Below, one piece after another: positions 36,343 to 46,100 of a stretch of 64,000 nucleotides of DNA. Each line of letters begins with the position of its first letter. The first letter of the stretch is position 1. This DNA is from Finegoldia magna (lineage in GTDB: Bacteria > Bacillota > Clostridia > Tissierellales > Peptoniphilaceae). The stretch lies in NCBI RefSeq assembly GCF_003182075.1, contig NZ_QGTH01000003.1:46575-110574 (forward strand), written 5' to 3'. Below the pieces are notes generated by a model that did not search any database, had not been told where the DNA came from, and saw only the letters and a program-made list of their open reading frames with translations. Made by a program: the position numbers and the translations under genes.

Positions 36343-36366
36343 ATTTACCTCCAGTATTCTCTTAAT

Positions 36367-36395
36367 ATTTTATCATAATTCAATAGCTAAAACAA
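36367..36395 (-). promoter_or_regulatory. Promoter of the pseudokinase-phosphatase operon
   Basis: On the minus strand TTGTTT (36390-36395) and an extended -10 (TGA then TAAAAT, 36367-36372) are separated by 17 bases. It lies just after the terminator of the upstream ppsR gene. Confidence 0.65.
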
Positions 36396-36421
36396 AAAAA
36401 GCTCTCAAAAAATGAGAACTT
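36393..36421 (-). terminator. Rho-independent terminator after ppsR
   Basis: In the minus-strand RNA, AGTTCTCA (36420-36413) pairs with TGAGAGCT (36407-36400), including one G-U pair, and runs into seven T residues. It closes the phoH-to-ppsR operon. Confidence 0.85.
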
Positions 36422-36432
36422 AAATTTTACTT

Positions 36433-37224
36433 TTATTTATCAATATATGAAATTATTTCATTAGAGGTTTCGTCAATTGTTTTATCCGTAACATTAATTA
36501 TTTTACAGCCTATCTTGTTCATAATTTCTTTTGCATAATCAAGCTCTTTTTCTATCCTTGAATCATCTGAGTAGCCTAATTGCAAACCAATTTTAGCCAT
36601 TCGATTTTCTCTGATATTATTAAGTTTATCAGAGTCAATAATCAAACCAATAATTTTTTTCTTATCAACTTTGAATAATTCAGATGGGACTTCTACTTCT
36701 GGTAAAATTGGAATATTACATACTTTATAATTTTTGAATGCTAAATTTAAACTCAATGGCGTTTTTGAAGTTCTTGAAACTCCTATTAATATAATATCAG
36801 CTTTTAAAATACCAAACTTATCCTTACAATCATCATATTTTACTGCAAATTCTAAAGCTTCCATCTTTTCAATATATTCTTGGTCAACTTTTCTATTTAA
36901 TCCAATATCGAATTTAGGTTGTTGCTTAAAAAACTTACTTGAAACTAAGATAGGATATGATAGAACATCTACTAAATAAATCGATTCATTCATTTCTGTT
37001 TTCTCAATCAAATAATTCAGCAAATCACGATCTACGATTGTTGAAAATATTAGGATTTCTCCATTAATTTTGTTTAATATTTCATCAATCTGTTCTCTTC
37101 TAATAATTTTTGAGAATTTTTTTATTCTAACATTTTTAATATCAAAATGAACTTTAACAGCATCCAAAACTTGATTCGCTGTTTCACCCGTGGAATCAGA
37201 AATAACTACCATGGTTTTATTCAT
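36433..37224 (-). CDS. ppsR: Pyruvate, phosphate dikinase regulatory protein (PPDK kinase/phosphorylase)
   Basis: A 263-residue DUF299 protein (YqfL family) that both inactivates and reactivates pyruvate phosphate dikinase using ADP and phosphate. The N-terminal VVISDSTGETANQVLDAV (about residues 6-23) and the P-loop-like GVSRTSKTPLSLNLA motif near 150 are diagnostic. Its position after the glyS locus is conserved in Firmicutes. A PPDK gene is not in this window. Confidence 0.93.
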   Translation of the reverse strand: MNKTMVVISDSTGETANQVLDAVKVHFDIKNVRIKKFSKIIRREQIDEILNKINGEILIFSTIVDRDLLNYLIEKTEMNESIYLVDVLSYPILVSSKFFKQQPKFDIGLNRKVDQEYIEKMEALEFAVKYDDCKDKFGILKADIILIGVSRTSKTPLSLNLAFKNYKVCNIPILPEVEVPSELFKVDKKKIIGLIIDSDKLNNIRENRMAKIGLQLGYSDDSRIEKELDYAKEIMNKIGCKIINVTDKTIDETSNEIISYIDK

Positions 37225-37234
37225 AACATTCTCC

Positions 37235-38923
37235 TTAATTTATTTTCTTAAATACACCTTTGAAAATTAATTTATAGTAAGATAAGTCTTCATCAGAACA
37301 GTTTGCTAATTTTTCTAATAAATTGCACAAATTATTGTTATCTAATTCCATCGGAGTATACTTGCACTCACTAGAGTTTACCTCCAACATCTTTAGAATT
37401 TGAATCATTAACTTGCCATTGTTTTTTGTGTTTATGTCATGAAGATTAGTCAATAAACGATTTAACTTAAAAATATTTAAATTGTTATAATTTATCACAT
37501 CAACTTCATCAAAATCATACCCTAATTTTACACACTCATCTCTGTAAACATCAAGAATAATTTCTTTTATACTTTTTTCAAAATACTCATAATCTACTAT
37601 TCCCTTGTCTTGGAGAAATACATATAAAATTTTAGTAATAAAATCACTTAAATTAAAATCTAATTCTGATCTAAGTATTATATAAATCACAGATGTTATA
37701 GTTTTTCTTAACTTATAATTATATTTAAAATTATCATCACTACTAGATATTATGTAGGACATAACATATTCCATTTTATCAGAAATTGCAACAATTCTAG
37801 CAGCAGTTGAATTTGGAATGTTTTCAGATATAAATCTCGGTTTAATGTGTTCATATACTCCGTCATAAACAATTTTATCTTCGCCATCAGACTTAGCATA
37901 TAGTTTTCCAATTAAGCCGTGTAAATAAGAACATTTTTGTACAATTTCAGTTGCTTTATCCGCTTTACATAGAAATGCTATTCTTTTGACAGAATCAACA
38001 GTTTCGTTACTAACTGATAACATTTTACATAATTCAATTGATATCTTTATTAGTCTTTGAGTTTTGTCATAAAAGTTACCATAATTATTGATATAATTGA
38101 CTGTTTTCAAATCCTCAACAAAGTCTTCAAGTTTTTTATCTGATTTTTGGTTTATCAAATTATTTATTTCTTCTAATTTGTCATTAATTTCTTTAATCAA
38201 AACACGGGAATCTTCAGAATTCTTGTTTTTAGCGTAAATAAAGAAGTTTGAACTATTACCGTTATCGAATTCCATTGGTAATACCGTAAAATTCTCCATC
38301 AAAACTGTATAAAGTATTGATTTATCGATACACAAATATTTTTCGTCAAATGATCCTTCAACGCTTACAGGATAATCAAATTTATTTGCGTATTCGTTGA
38401 GTATGCTTTTGTTATTAATAATTGAACAACCATTTGCTCTAGCAAGTTTATTAGCGCTTTTTTCAAATGATTGTAATCTTTCTTCTTTTTTTAATATTAT
38501 TTGATTTTTTCGTAACTCTGAAGAAAAATTGTTAAAAGTAGAAGAATTAACTAAGCTGTCATCTTTATCTTCTTTTAAGCCTTTGAATTCTATTGTTTTA
38601 TTTTCTTTTTCATTAAAAATTTTAATGTACAAGATAGACTCTCTAAATGATAAACTTTCAGAATCATATTTGTATTTGAAATTTATCGAATCAATAGCTT
38701 TATTTATTACATTTTCGTAATTTTCTAGTGTATATCCTGGATTTTCTATATTAGTAATGTAAATAAAAAAATGATCTTTTATTGTATCCAAATCTATATT
38801 TGAATATACTAATTGCAGTTTTTTTAATTCTTTTCTTATTTTTTCGTCAAGTGATCTATTTATAAATCCTATAAAATTCTCGGGAATATTATTAGTCACT
38901 ATATCTATTAATAAGTTATACAT
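37235..38923 (-). CDS. Divergent GlyS-like protein (glycyl-tRNA synthetase beta-subunit homologue) lacking its GlyQ partner
   Basis: This 562-residue protein aligns by eye with GlyS. LLIDIVTNNIPENFI corresponds to the N-terminal LLxEIGTEELP. PVSVEGSFDEKYLCIDKSIL, LEDFVEDLKTVNYINNYGNFYDKTQRL and FLCKADKATEIV...LHGLIGKLYA...DGED also correspond, as does IPNSTAARIVAISDKME. It is about 130 residues short, and GTEELP, TPRRLA and the GxKDPFALRR motif are lost. glyQ, normally immediately upstream, is missing; recO is there instead. The frame is intact, so it is not an obvious pseudogene. Aminoacylation without an alpha subunit is unlikely, and its present function is unknown. Confidence 0.8.
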   Translation of the reverse strand: MYNLLIDIVTNNIPENFIGFINRSLDEKIRKELKKLQLVYSNIDLDTIKDHFFIYITNIENPGYTLENYENVINKAIDSINFKYKYDSESLSFRESILYIKIFNEKENKTIEFKGLKEDKDDSLVNSSTFNNFSSELRKNQIILKKEERLQSFEKSANKLARANGCSIINNKSILNEYANKFDYPVSVEGSFDEKYLCIDKSILYTVLMENFTVLPMEFDNGNSSNFFIYAKNKNSEDSRVLIKEINDKLEEINNLINQKSDKKLEDFVEDLKTVNYINNYGNFYDKTQRLIKISIELCKMLSVSNETVDSVKRIAFLCKADKATEIVQKCSYLHGLIGKLYAKSDGEDKIVYDGVYEHIKPRFISENIPNSTAARIVAISDKMEYVMSYIISSSDDNFKYNYKLRKTITSVIYIILRSELDFNLSDFITKILYVFLQDKGIVDYEYFEKSIKEIILDVYRDECVKLGYDFDEVDVINYNNLNIFKLNRLLTNLHDINTKNNGKLMIQILKMLEVNSSECKYTPMELDNNNLCNLLEKLANCSDEDLSYYKLIFKGVFKKIN

Positions 38924-38932
38924 TATTTCTCC

Positions 38933-39637
38933 TTATAAATATTCGAGGTAGCCTAATGACCCCAAATATTCAATTCCAAAATTGTTCATCGTGTATTTTA
39001 ACAAAATTTTTAAAATTTCGTTTTCATTTATAGATTCATACTTTTTATTAACTATGTCATCATACCTATTTTTCATTAAGTATATCATATATTTTGCGTG
39101 TAAATTATCTATTTGGTAGCAATCTCCGTCAGAATCTACAAATCCACCATCTAAATAAAACCTGTTGTGACTATTTTGATAAAACATACTAGGTTGATAT
39201 CCAAGATATGATACAAGTTTCAAAATAAACGCATTTATTAAAGCGTATTGATCTTCAGAATATTTGGATAAGAATATTACTGTTTTCAATATCAAAGCGT
39301 ATACTTTTTCATTGCAAACTTCATTGTAAAAAATTGACTTTATTAAATCAACTATAACCAAACTAAATAATTCTGATTTATAGTTTGTTCTTATATTAAA
39401 ATTAGAGTTAATTAAATCATAATCCACTAAATAATAGAATTGATTTCCTTTTTTTAAGGTAAAATCATTCACTGACAGAACATTAAATTCTATAATTGAT
39501 TTCATGGAATTAATATTATTGATGAAAATTCCAATAATACCTTCTTCTTTACTGAAAACATTCAAAATTATAGAATTTTCTCCATAAATTATATGCTCCA
39601 ACACAATAGCTTGTGTCTTGATGTAATCTTGTTGCAT
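38933..39637 (-). CDS. recO: DNA repair protein RecO (divergent)
   Basis: RecO loads RecA at gaps together with RecF and RecR. The N-terminal OB-fold pattern IKTQAIVLEHIIYGENSIILNVFSKEEGIIGIF is recognisable, followed by a helical domain with LGYQPSM near 140. The 234-residue protein lacks the zinc-binding cysteines found in some RecO proteins. Its position between era and the glyS-like gene is the standard one. Its start overlaps the era stop codon by one base. Confidence 0.87.
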   Translation of the reverse strand: MQQDYIKTQAIVLEHIIYGENSIILNVFSKEEGIIGIFINNINSMKSIIEFNVLSVNDFTLKKGNQFYYLVDYDLINSNFNIRTNYKSELFSLVIVDLIKSIFYNEVCNEKVYALILKTVIFLSKYSEDQYALINAFILKLVSYLGYQPSMFYQNSHNRFYLDGGFVDSDGDCYQIDNLHAKYMIYLMKNRYDDIVNKKYESINENEILKILLKYTMNNFGIEYLGSLGYLEYL

Positions 39638-40521
39638 TAGTTATAACCCAAATACCTTAATCTAGAATCTTTATTTCTCCATTCTTCATCTATTTTAACC
39701 CATAGTTTTAGATTTACTTTTGCGTCTAATAATTGTTCAATATCAATTCTGGCATCAGTTCCAATTTTTTTAATCATTGATCCTTTTTTACCAATTACCA
39801 TGCCCTTATGACTTTTTTTCTCAACAATAATAGTAGCATCTATATCAATTAGATTCTTATCTTGTCTTTCTTTGAATTTTTCGATAGTTATAGCTATTCC
39901 ATGTGGTAATTCATCAGATAAATTTATTAGTGCTTTTTCCCTAATTAGTTCTTGTACAATTTGTCTAATAGGTTGATCTGTTACGCTATCTTTATCATAA
40001 TACATTGGCCCTTCAGGCAAATTATTTTTTAAAGAAGTTAAATATCCTTCTAAATTATCTCCTGTCAATGCACTTATTGGAATTATTTCTTCAAATATTC
40101 CTACTTTACTGTACATTTCTACTAATTCATTGACTTTATCACTTGATATTTTATCTATTTTATTGATTAATAAAATTATTTTTGTATTAACTAATTTTAA
40201 TTTTTCAATAATTTCAGAGTCTAGTTTTCCTATTTCTTCAGTAGTATCTACTATATATGTTATAACATCAACTTCGTTCAAAGTTGACATTGATACTTTA
40301 AGCATATAATCTCCAAGTTTATTTTTTGGTGTTTGTATTCCTGGAGTATCTAAAAATATTGCTTGCATATTTTCGTCAGTATATATCAATTGTATTTTAT
40401 TTCTAGTAGTTTGAGGTTTGTCAGAAATAATTGTTAGTTTTTCTCCTAAAATTCTATTTAAAAGAGTTGATTTCCCTACATTACTTCTCCCTATAACTGA
40501 AACAAATCCAGATTTAAACAT
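39637..40521 (-). CDS. era: GTPase Era
   Basis: Era is an essential GTPase that binds the 3' end of 16S rRNA and couples 30S assembly with growth. G1 is GRSNVGKSTLLN (about 11-22), G2 KPQTTRNKI, G3 DTPGIQ and G4 NKID. The C-terminal KH domain (about 205-290) includes GMVIGKKGSMIKKIGTDARIDIE. At 294 residues it has normal length. It overlaps cdd by 8 bases and recO by one. Confidence 0.97.
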   Translation of the reverse strand: MFKSGFVSVIGRSNVGKSTLLNRILGEKLTIISDKPQTTRNKIQLIYTDENMQAIFLDTPGIQTPKNKLGDYMLKVSMSTLNEVDVITYIVDTTEEIGKLDSEIIEKLKLVNTKIILLINKIDKISSDKVNELVEMYSKVGIFEEIIPISALTGDNLEGYLTSLKNNLPEGPMYYDKDSVTDQPIRQIVQELIREKALINLSDELPHGIAITIEKFKERQDKNLIDIDATIIVEKKSHKGMVIGKKGSMIKKIGTDARIDIEQLLDAKVNLKLWVKIDEEWRNKDSRLRYLGYN

Positions 40522-40909
40522 TTACATCATCTCCACTAAAACCATGAGGTAACAAATCTTTAATATTATAAATTTTATACTCTTTTTCATTTTTAGCTAT
40601 TATTATTTTCGTATCTTCGTTAGAAAATTCTTTAATTACTTGTCTACAAACACCACAAGGATACGTAAAATCAGAATCTCCAATTATTAAAATAGTATCT
40701 ATTAATTTAAATCCTTCAGAAACCATCTTCGAAATTGCTGTTCTTTCAGCACAAATAGTAGGACTGAATGAAGCATTTTCAATATTACAACCTCCATAAT
40801 AGTTTCCTTCTATATCTTTGACACAACATCCCACTTTATAATGAGAATATGGCGTGTATGCGTTTTGTTTATATTGCAATGCAATTTTATACATTTTATT
40901 AATTTCCAT
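40514..40909 (-). CDS. cdd: Cytidine deaminase
   Basis: A 131-residue homotetrameric-type cytidine deaminase that turns cytidine and deoxycytidine into uridine forms. Zinc ligands and catalytic Glu are visible in CNIENASFSPTICAERTAI (Cys-Ala-Glu, about residue 55) and in PCGVCRQVI (about 87). YSHYKVGCCV at the N-terminus is also typical. The cdd-era adjacency is standard in Firmicutes. Confidence 0.95.
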   Translation of the reverse strand: MEINKMYKIALQYKQNAYTPYSHYKVGCCVKDIEGNYYGGCNIENASFSPTICAERTAISKMVSEGFKLIDTILIIGDSDFTYPCGVCRQVIKEFSNEDTKIIIAKNEKEYKIYNIKDLLPHGFSGDDVNV

Positions 40910-40916
40910 AATACTC

Positions 40917-41660
40917 CTAAATAATTACTTTAAATAATAATATTGCCACTAATGTCCCAATTATGCCACCAACTATAACTTGACTTAGTGTATGGATTTT
41001 TCCTTCTACTCTACTTTCTGCAACCAGAAAAGCAATAAAATATGATAGTATTGTCACTAATGTATTATTAGCAAGAAGAGCAATTATTGTAGCGCTGCAA
41101 AAAGAAACCGATGCGTGACCACTCACGCTTCCACCTTGCAAATAAGTCCATTTATTCTGATATATAAAACTTTTTAAAACTAAAGTTATAACAACTACCA
41201 AAATCAAAGCTATAAATGTCAAATGAGTTGGTGAGTTCTGTAATTTTATAACTGCTGTATGACTAAGTGGTACAATCCTATCATAAAACATAAAATAACC
41301 TACAAAAATAGAATTAAAAGCAGCTAGTAGTACAGCCCCTGCACCTACATCTTTTGCTATTTTTGCTTTATCATCATATTTGTCATAAATCAAATCAACA
41401 ATCGTTTCAATGGCGGTGTTAATCATTTCTGCCATTAATATAAATGTTATAGTTATGCACAAACAAGCCATTTCTACCCTTGATAAGTCAAACATTAATG
41501 ACGCAATCATAACCAGAACTGTCATCAAAATGTCAGTTCTAAAATTTCTTTCATTTTTCAAACAATGAATAATTCCATCCATTGCATATTGAAAACTAGT
41601 AATAAAAGAAGTATTTTTAGAAATATTTTTATCCTTTGACTTCCTAATTAAATTCTTCAT
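40917..41660 (-). CDS. Fusion of undecaprenol/diacylglycerol kinase (DgkA) and PAP2-like phosphatase
   Basis: A 247-residue membrane protein in two parts. Residues about 15-130 match DgkA-type kinases: FQYAMDGIIHCLKNERNFR, then EMINTAIETIVDLIYDKYDDKAKIAKDVGAGAVLLAA. Residues about 140-247 resemble PAP2 phosphatases, with SVSGHAS and ESRVEGKIHTLSQ motifs. The final Asp of the PAP2 third motif is Gln here, so phosphatase activity is less certain. Gram-positive DgkA homologues phosphorylate undecaprenol, and PAP2 enzymes dephosphorylate its pyrophosphate. A fused lipid-carrier recycling enzyme is therefore plausible. It replaces the stand-alone dgkA of the phoH-era cluster. Confidence 0.88.
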   Translation of the reverse strand: MKNLIRKSKDKNISKNTSFITSFQYAMDGIIHCLKNERNFRTDILMTVLVMIASLMFDLSRVEMACLCITITFILMAEMINTAIETIVDLIYDKYDDKAKIAKDVGAGAVLLAAFNSIFVGYFMFYDRIVPLSHTAVIKLQNSPTHLTFIALILVVVITLVLKSFIYQNKWTYLQGGSVSGHASVSFCSATIIALLANNTLVTILSYFIAFLVAESRVEGKIHTLSQVIVGGIIGTLVAILLFKVII

Positions 41661-42105
41661 CTTTATAGATACCTATTTCTTTCAAGGCTGATTTTTCTTT
41701 ATTTCTCATAATAATTTTATCACTTTCATCAATATGATCATAACCCAACAAATGAAACATAGAATGAACAACCAAGTACACAATTTCTCTTTTAATAGAA
41801 TGATTGTATTCTTTAGCTTGCTCTAAAGCTCTTTTGCAGCATATAATAATATCACCCAAAAGATTTGTTTGAACTTGAAAATCATCTTCTAAAGGAAAGC
41901 TCAACACATCTGTTACACTATCTTTATTTCGATAATCTCTATTAAGTTCTTTAATTTCTTCTTCACTAACAAATGACAAAGATATCTCATAATTATCATC
42001 ATTTAATTCTTGAAGCAAACATATTTTTATTGAATTTTCAATATTCGATCTTAATTCATCATCAATTTGAAAATCATCTTGTCTATTACTTATCTGTATT
42101 ATCAT
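41644..42105 (-). CDS. ybeY: Endoribonuclease YbeY
   Basis: YbeY (153 residues) is a zinc-dependent RNase involved in 16S rRNA 3' maturation and ribosome quality control. The metal-binding motif H-x3-H-x5-H is clear in VVHSMFHLLGYDH (about residues 118-130). The NRDYRNKDSVTDVLSFP segment is typical. It overlaps phoH upstream and the dgkA fusion downstream, so it is part of one coupled operon. Confidence 0.95.
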   Translation of the reverse strand: MIIQISNRQDDFQIDDELRSNIENSIKICLLQELNDDNYEISLSFVSEEEIKELNRDYRNKDSVTDVLSFPLEDDFQVQTNLLGDIIICCKRALEQAKEYNHSIKREIVYLVVHSMFHLLGYDHIDESDKIIMRNKEKSALKEIGIYKDEEFN

Positions 42106-43069
42106 AATTTGACCTATTGTTATCTAATTTTTCATAAGCTCCAATAATTTTTTGTACTAGTGGATGTCTTACAACATCTGTTTTTTCAAATTCTAAAAAG
42201 CTTATTCCTTTTATGTCCCTAAGAATATTAGTCGCAACTAGTAATCCTGATTTTTTACCTCTTGGTAAATCTACTTGTGTAATGTCTCCCGTTACTATAG
42301 CTTTTGAACCATATCCTATTCTAGTTAAAAACATCTTCATTTGTTCATTGGTAGTGTTTTGCGCTTCATCTAATATAATATATGCATTATCTAAAGTTCT
42401 ACCTCTCATATATGCCAATGGTGCTACTTCAATCAATCCTCTTTCTTTAAATTTTTCAAAATTTTCATAACCTAGTATATCAAACATAGCATCGTATATT
42501 GGTCTTAGATAAGGATCAATTTTTTCTTGAAGATCTCCCGGCAAAAATCCTAAACTTTCTCCAGCTTCTACAGCAGGCCTAGTTAAAATTATCCTATCCA
42601 CTTCATTATTTCTAAATGCATTTATTGCCATCGCCATTGCCAAATAAGTTTTTCCTGTACCGGCAGGACCTATTCCAAAAACAATATCATTTTTTTTAAT
42701 CATTTCAACATAATTTCTTTGATTTACTGTTTTAGGCTTTAAAGGTTTACCTTTTGAATTGTAACAAATTACATAGTCCTTAATTTTTGAAATATTTTCT
42801 TGTTTTATTTTTTCTAAGTTAGAAAGCAAATAATCCAAATCTTGATCTGTTATTTCATTTCCAGATAAAGTATGTGTATTTAATGATTCTAAAAGATTAC
42901 TTGCACTTTCAATATTAAAATCAGAACCACTAATTAGAATACCTTCTTCAGAAATCTTTAATATAACATCACAAGCTTCTTCAATTTTTTTTGCATTTTT
43001 TTCTAATTGACCAAAAATAAATGTTATTAATTTTTCATTATTAGTTTTGTAAATTAAATGTTTATCCAT
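42086..43069 (-). CDS. phoH: PhoH-family ATPase
   Basis: A PhoH/YbeZ-type P-loop ATPase of 327 residues, often functionally linked to YbeY in RNA metabolism. Walker A is GPAGTGKTYLAMA (about 138-150), Walker B YIILDEAQNTT near 235, and TGDITQVDLP follows. An N-terminal KH-like region (about 20-75) is present. The open frame includes a GTG at 43075, but GGAG fits the ATG at 43069. It heads the operon running to ppsR. Confidence 0.95.
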   Translation of the reverse strand: MDKHLIYKTNNEKLITFIFGQLEKNAKKIEEACDVILKISEEGILISGSDFNIESASNLLESLNTHTLSGNEITDQDLDYLLSNLEKIKQENISKIKDYVICYNSKGKPLKPKTVNQRNYVEMIKKNDIVFGIGPAGTGKTYLAMAMAINAFRNNEVDRIILTRPAVEAGESLGFLPGDLQEKIDPYLRPIYDAMFDILGYENFEKFKERGLIEVAPLAYMRGRTLDNAYIILDEAQNTTNEQMKMFLTRIGYGSKAIVTGDITQVDLPRGKKSGLLVATNILRDIKGISFLEFEKTDVVRHPLVQKIIGAYEKLDNNRSNYDNTDK

Positions 43070-43087
43070 AATCACTCCATTTATCTA

Positions 43088-43116
43088 ATTATAACATATC
43101 ACTAAAAATCAAATAA
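43088..43116 (-). promoter_or_regulatory. Promoter of the phoH operon
   Basis: On the minus strand an extended -10 (TGT then TATAAT, 43088-43093) lies 17 bases after a poor TTATTT. It sits directly after the end of polC and before phoH. Confidence 0.55.
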
Positions 43117-46100
43117 ACTTATTTGGTTTTCGTTTTGTAAACCATCTAAAACACCGTGGTTTTCTAGTATTTCTAAAGCTGTTTTATTAACTTTCGTTCT
43201 CATAGTAAAATCTTGTTTTGAAATAAAATCACCCTTTTGTATTTCTTCAAAAATAGCAATAGAGTTTGCATCGCTAACCCCTTCTAGTGCATTAAATGGA
43301 GGTTGAATGAATCCTTTTTCTAATACTTTGAACCTAGCCTTGTCAGATTTATGCAAGTCAACTCTTGATTGTTTTATTCCTCTGCAATACATTTCTTCTG
43401 CTACTTCTAATACAGAGTATTTGTTACTATCCTTTGCTGTCATCTTAGAATTTGATTCTTTGTATTTATCCTTCAAAGATTGCATTTCTTCTCTAATTGC
43501 ACTTAATCCTCTCACAATAACATCACCTGGATAATCTTGTAATTTTATTGTAAAAAATGTTGAATAAAAAGCTTCCGGATAGTGTACTTTAAAATAAGCT
43601 ATTCTATAACTCATCATTACATACGCTACCGCGTGGGCCTTAGGGAAAAGATACTCAATAGTTTTACAAGATTCAATATACCAATCTGGAACACCATTTT
43701 CTGTCATATAATTTAGTGTATCCTCATCAAGAAGTCTATTTTTTCTTACTGTTTCCATTATTTTAAATGATCTTTTCTTTTCAAGACCTTTATTTATTAG
43801 ATAAATCATAATATCATCTCTTGTACAAATAGTATCTTTTAGTTCAACAACACCATCTCTTATTAGATCTTGTGCATTATTTAACCATACATTTGTACCA
43901 TGTGATAATCCAGAAATTCTGACTAACTCAGAAAAAGTTTTTGGAGTTGTATCTCTTAACATTCCTCTTACAAAATTTGTACCAAATTCAGGTATTCCTA
44001 ACGTTCCTATATCTAAACCATCGATTAATTCTTCAAAGTGTAAAGCATCTATCGATGAAAAAATACTCATAGTCTCTTTATCATCCATAGGGATAGTTAA
44101 TGGATCCACTCCTGTCATATCCGACAACATTTTTATAATTGTTGGAACATCGTGTCCTAGCAAATCAAGCTTCAAAATCCTACCACTTATAGACTTATAA
44201 TTGAAATGAGTAGTAATAATGTCACTATTAACATCATCAGCGGGATGTTGAACTGGACAAAAATCTTCGATATCCTTATCTCTTGGAACTATCATTACTC
44301 CACCCGGATGTTGACCCGATGTTCTTTTAACTCCCAAGATTCCTCTTTGTAAATATTTTATCTCTGAATTATTAACATATACGTTTTTATCTTCAAAATA
44401 TTTTTTTATATACCCATAAGCTGTTTTGTCGGAAATAGTACCAATAGTTCCAGCTCTGAACACCTTTCCTTCTCCAAACAATTCTTCAGTATATTTGTGA
44501 ACAGTAGGTTGATATTCTCCAGCAAAGTTCAAGTCAATATCTGGCTCTTTATCACCATCAAATCCTAAGAAAACTTCAAATGGTATATTATGACCTTCTT
44601 TTTTTAATGGTTGTCCACATACAGGACAAGTTTTATCTTCAAGGTCCACTCCCGAGCCAATATTTTCATCATGTATAAACTCAGAATGTTTGCAGTTTTC
44701 ACAAATATAATGCGGAATTAAAGGATTAACTTCGGTTATATCAGCCATTGTCGCAACAAAGCTTGAGCCTACAGATCCTCTTGATCCAACTAGATATCCA
44801 TCTTCGTTGCTTTTCTTTACTAATTTTTGGGCGATAATATATAATACGGCATATCCATTTGAAATTATAGATGACAATTCACGTTCTAACCTACTTTCAA
44901 CAATTTCTGGTAAATCATCTCCATATATACTTCTAGCTTTTTTATAAGTCATTTCTCTTAATTCTGTATCAGAGCCTTCAATAACCGGTGGAAAAGTTCC
45001 ATCTGGTATTGGCTTTATATCATCTAGCATTTCTGAAATTTTTATGGTATTATCTATTACAATTTCCTCAGCCACATCTTTTTCTAAAAAACTAAATTCA
45101 TTCATCATTTCATCAGTTGTTCTGAAAAACAACGTAGGGAATTTTTCTCCATAAATTTTTCTAGGTTGACCTTCTAATATTATATTTCTAAAAATATAGT
45201 CCGTTTTTTCAAAGTATTTTGCATAAGAATCAGCCACAAGAGGTTTATTGTGTTTTTTTGATAAATCATATAGTTTTCTAGTTAATTCTTCACAACTCTT
45301 TAAGTTAAAGCTCATTCTTTTTGACTTTACTCCATCATAATAAAGTGGTGGTTGAACCTCCAAAAAATCATACCTTGAAATAATCTCATCTAATTTTTCA
45401 TCTGATTCGAATCCAAGTATTGCTTTTATTAATTCTCCATCTTCGTTTCCAGATCCAATTACAAGACCTTCTCTTCTTTTATTCAATTCAGATTTTGGTA
45501 TTCCACCTTCTCTGTAAAAATATTTTAAATTAGAAGCAGTCACAAGTTTATACAAGTTTTTCAAACCTACTAAGTTTTTAGCGTATATTGTTGCAGTATG
45601 AGATTCTCTTTTAGATATGCTCCAATCAGAATCCATTTTATTTATATTGATATCAAATTTAACTCCTCTTTTTTCAAGATCTTTGACCATACAAATGAAT
45701 ACTTCTCCTGTTGCTCTTGCATCATCACAAGCTCTGTGATGGTTAAATAAATTAACGTTGTATTTTTTTGTCAAAGTATCAAGTTTATGATTTTTGAGAT
45801 GAGGTTCCAATGCCCTCGCAAAAGCTAATGTGTCTACATATGTTCTTACGGGATTAATTCTCAAATCAAGACAATTTTTCTTGATAAATCCCATATCGAA
45901 ATCTGCATTATGTGCTATTAAAGTACAGTCACCAACAAATTTTAAAAAATCAGGTAATACTTCGTCTATTTTAGGCATATCTTTTACCATTTCATTTGTT
46001 ATAGACGTTAATTCTGTTATTTTTTCTGGTATTGGTATTTCAGGATTTATTAATTGATTAAATTCATCTACAATTTGATTATCTACTATCTTTACAGCAC

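Noticed and set aside
37235..38923. Ordinary functional glyS
   Set aside because: glyQ is absent, the protein is about 130 residues short, and several GlyS hallmark motifs are lost.
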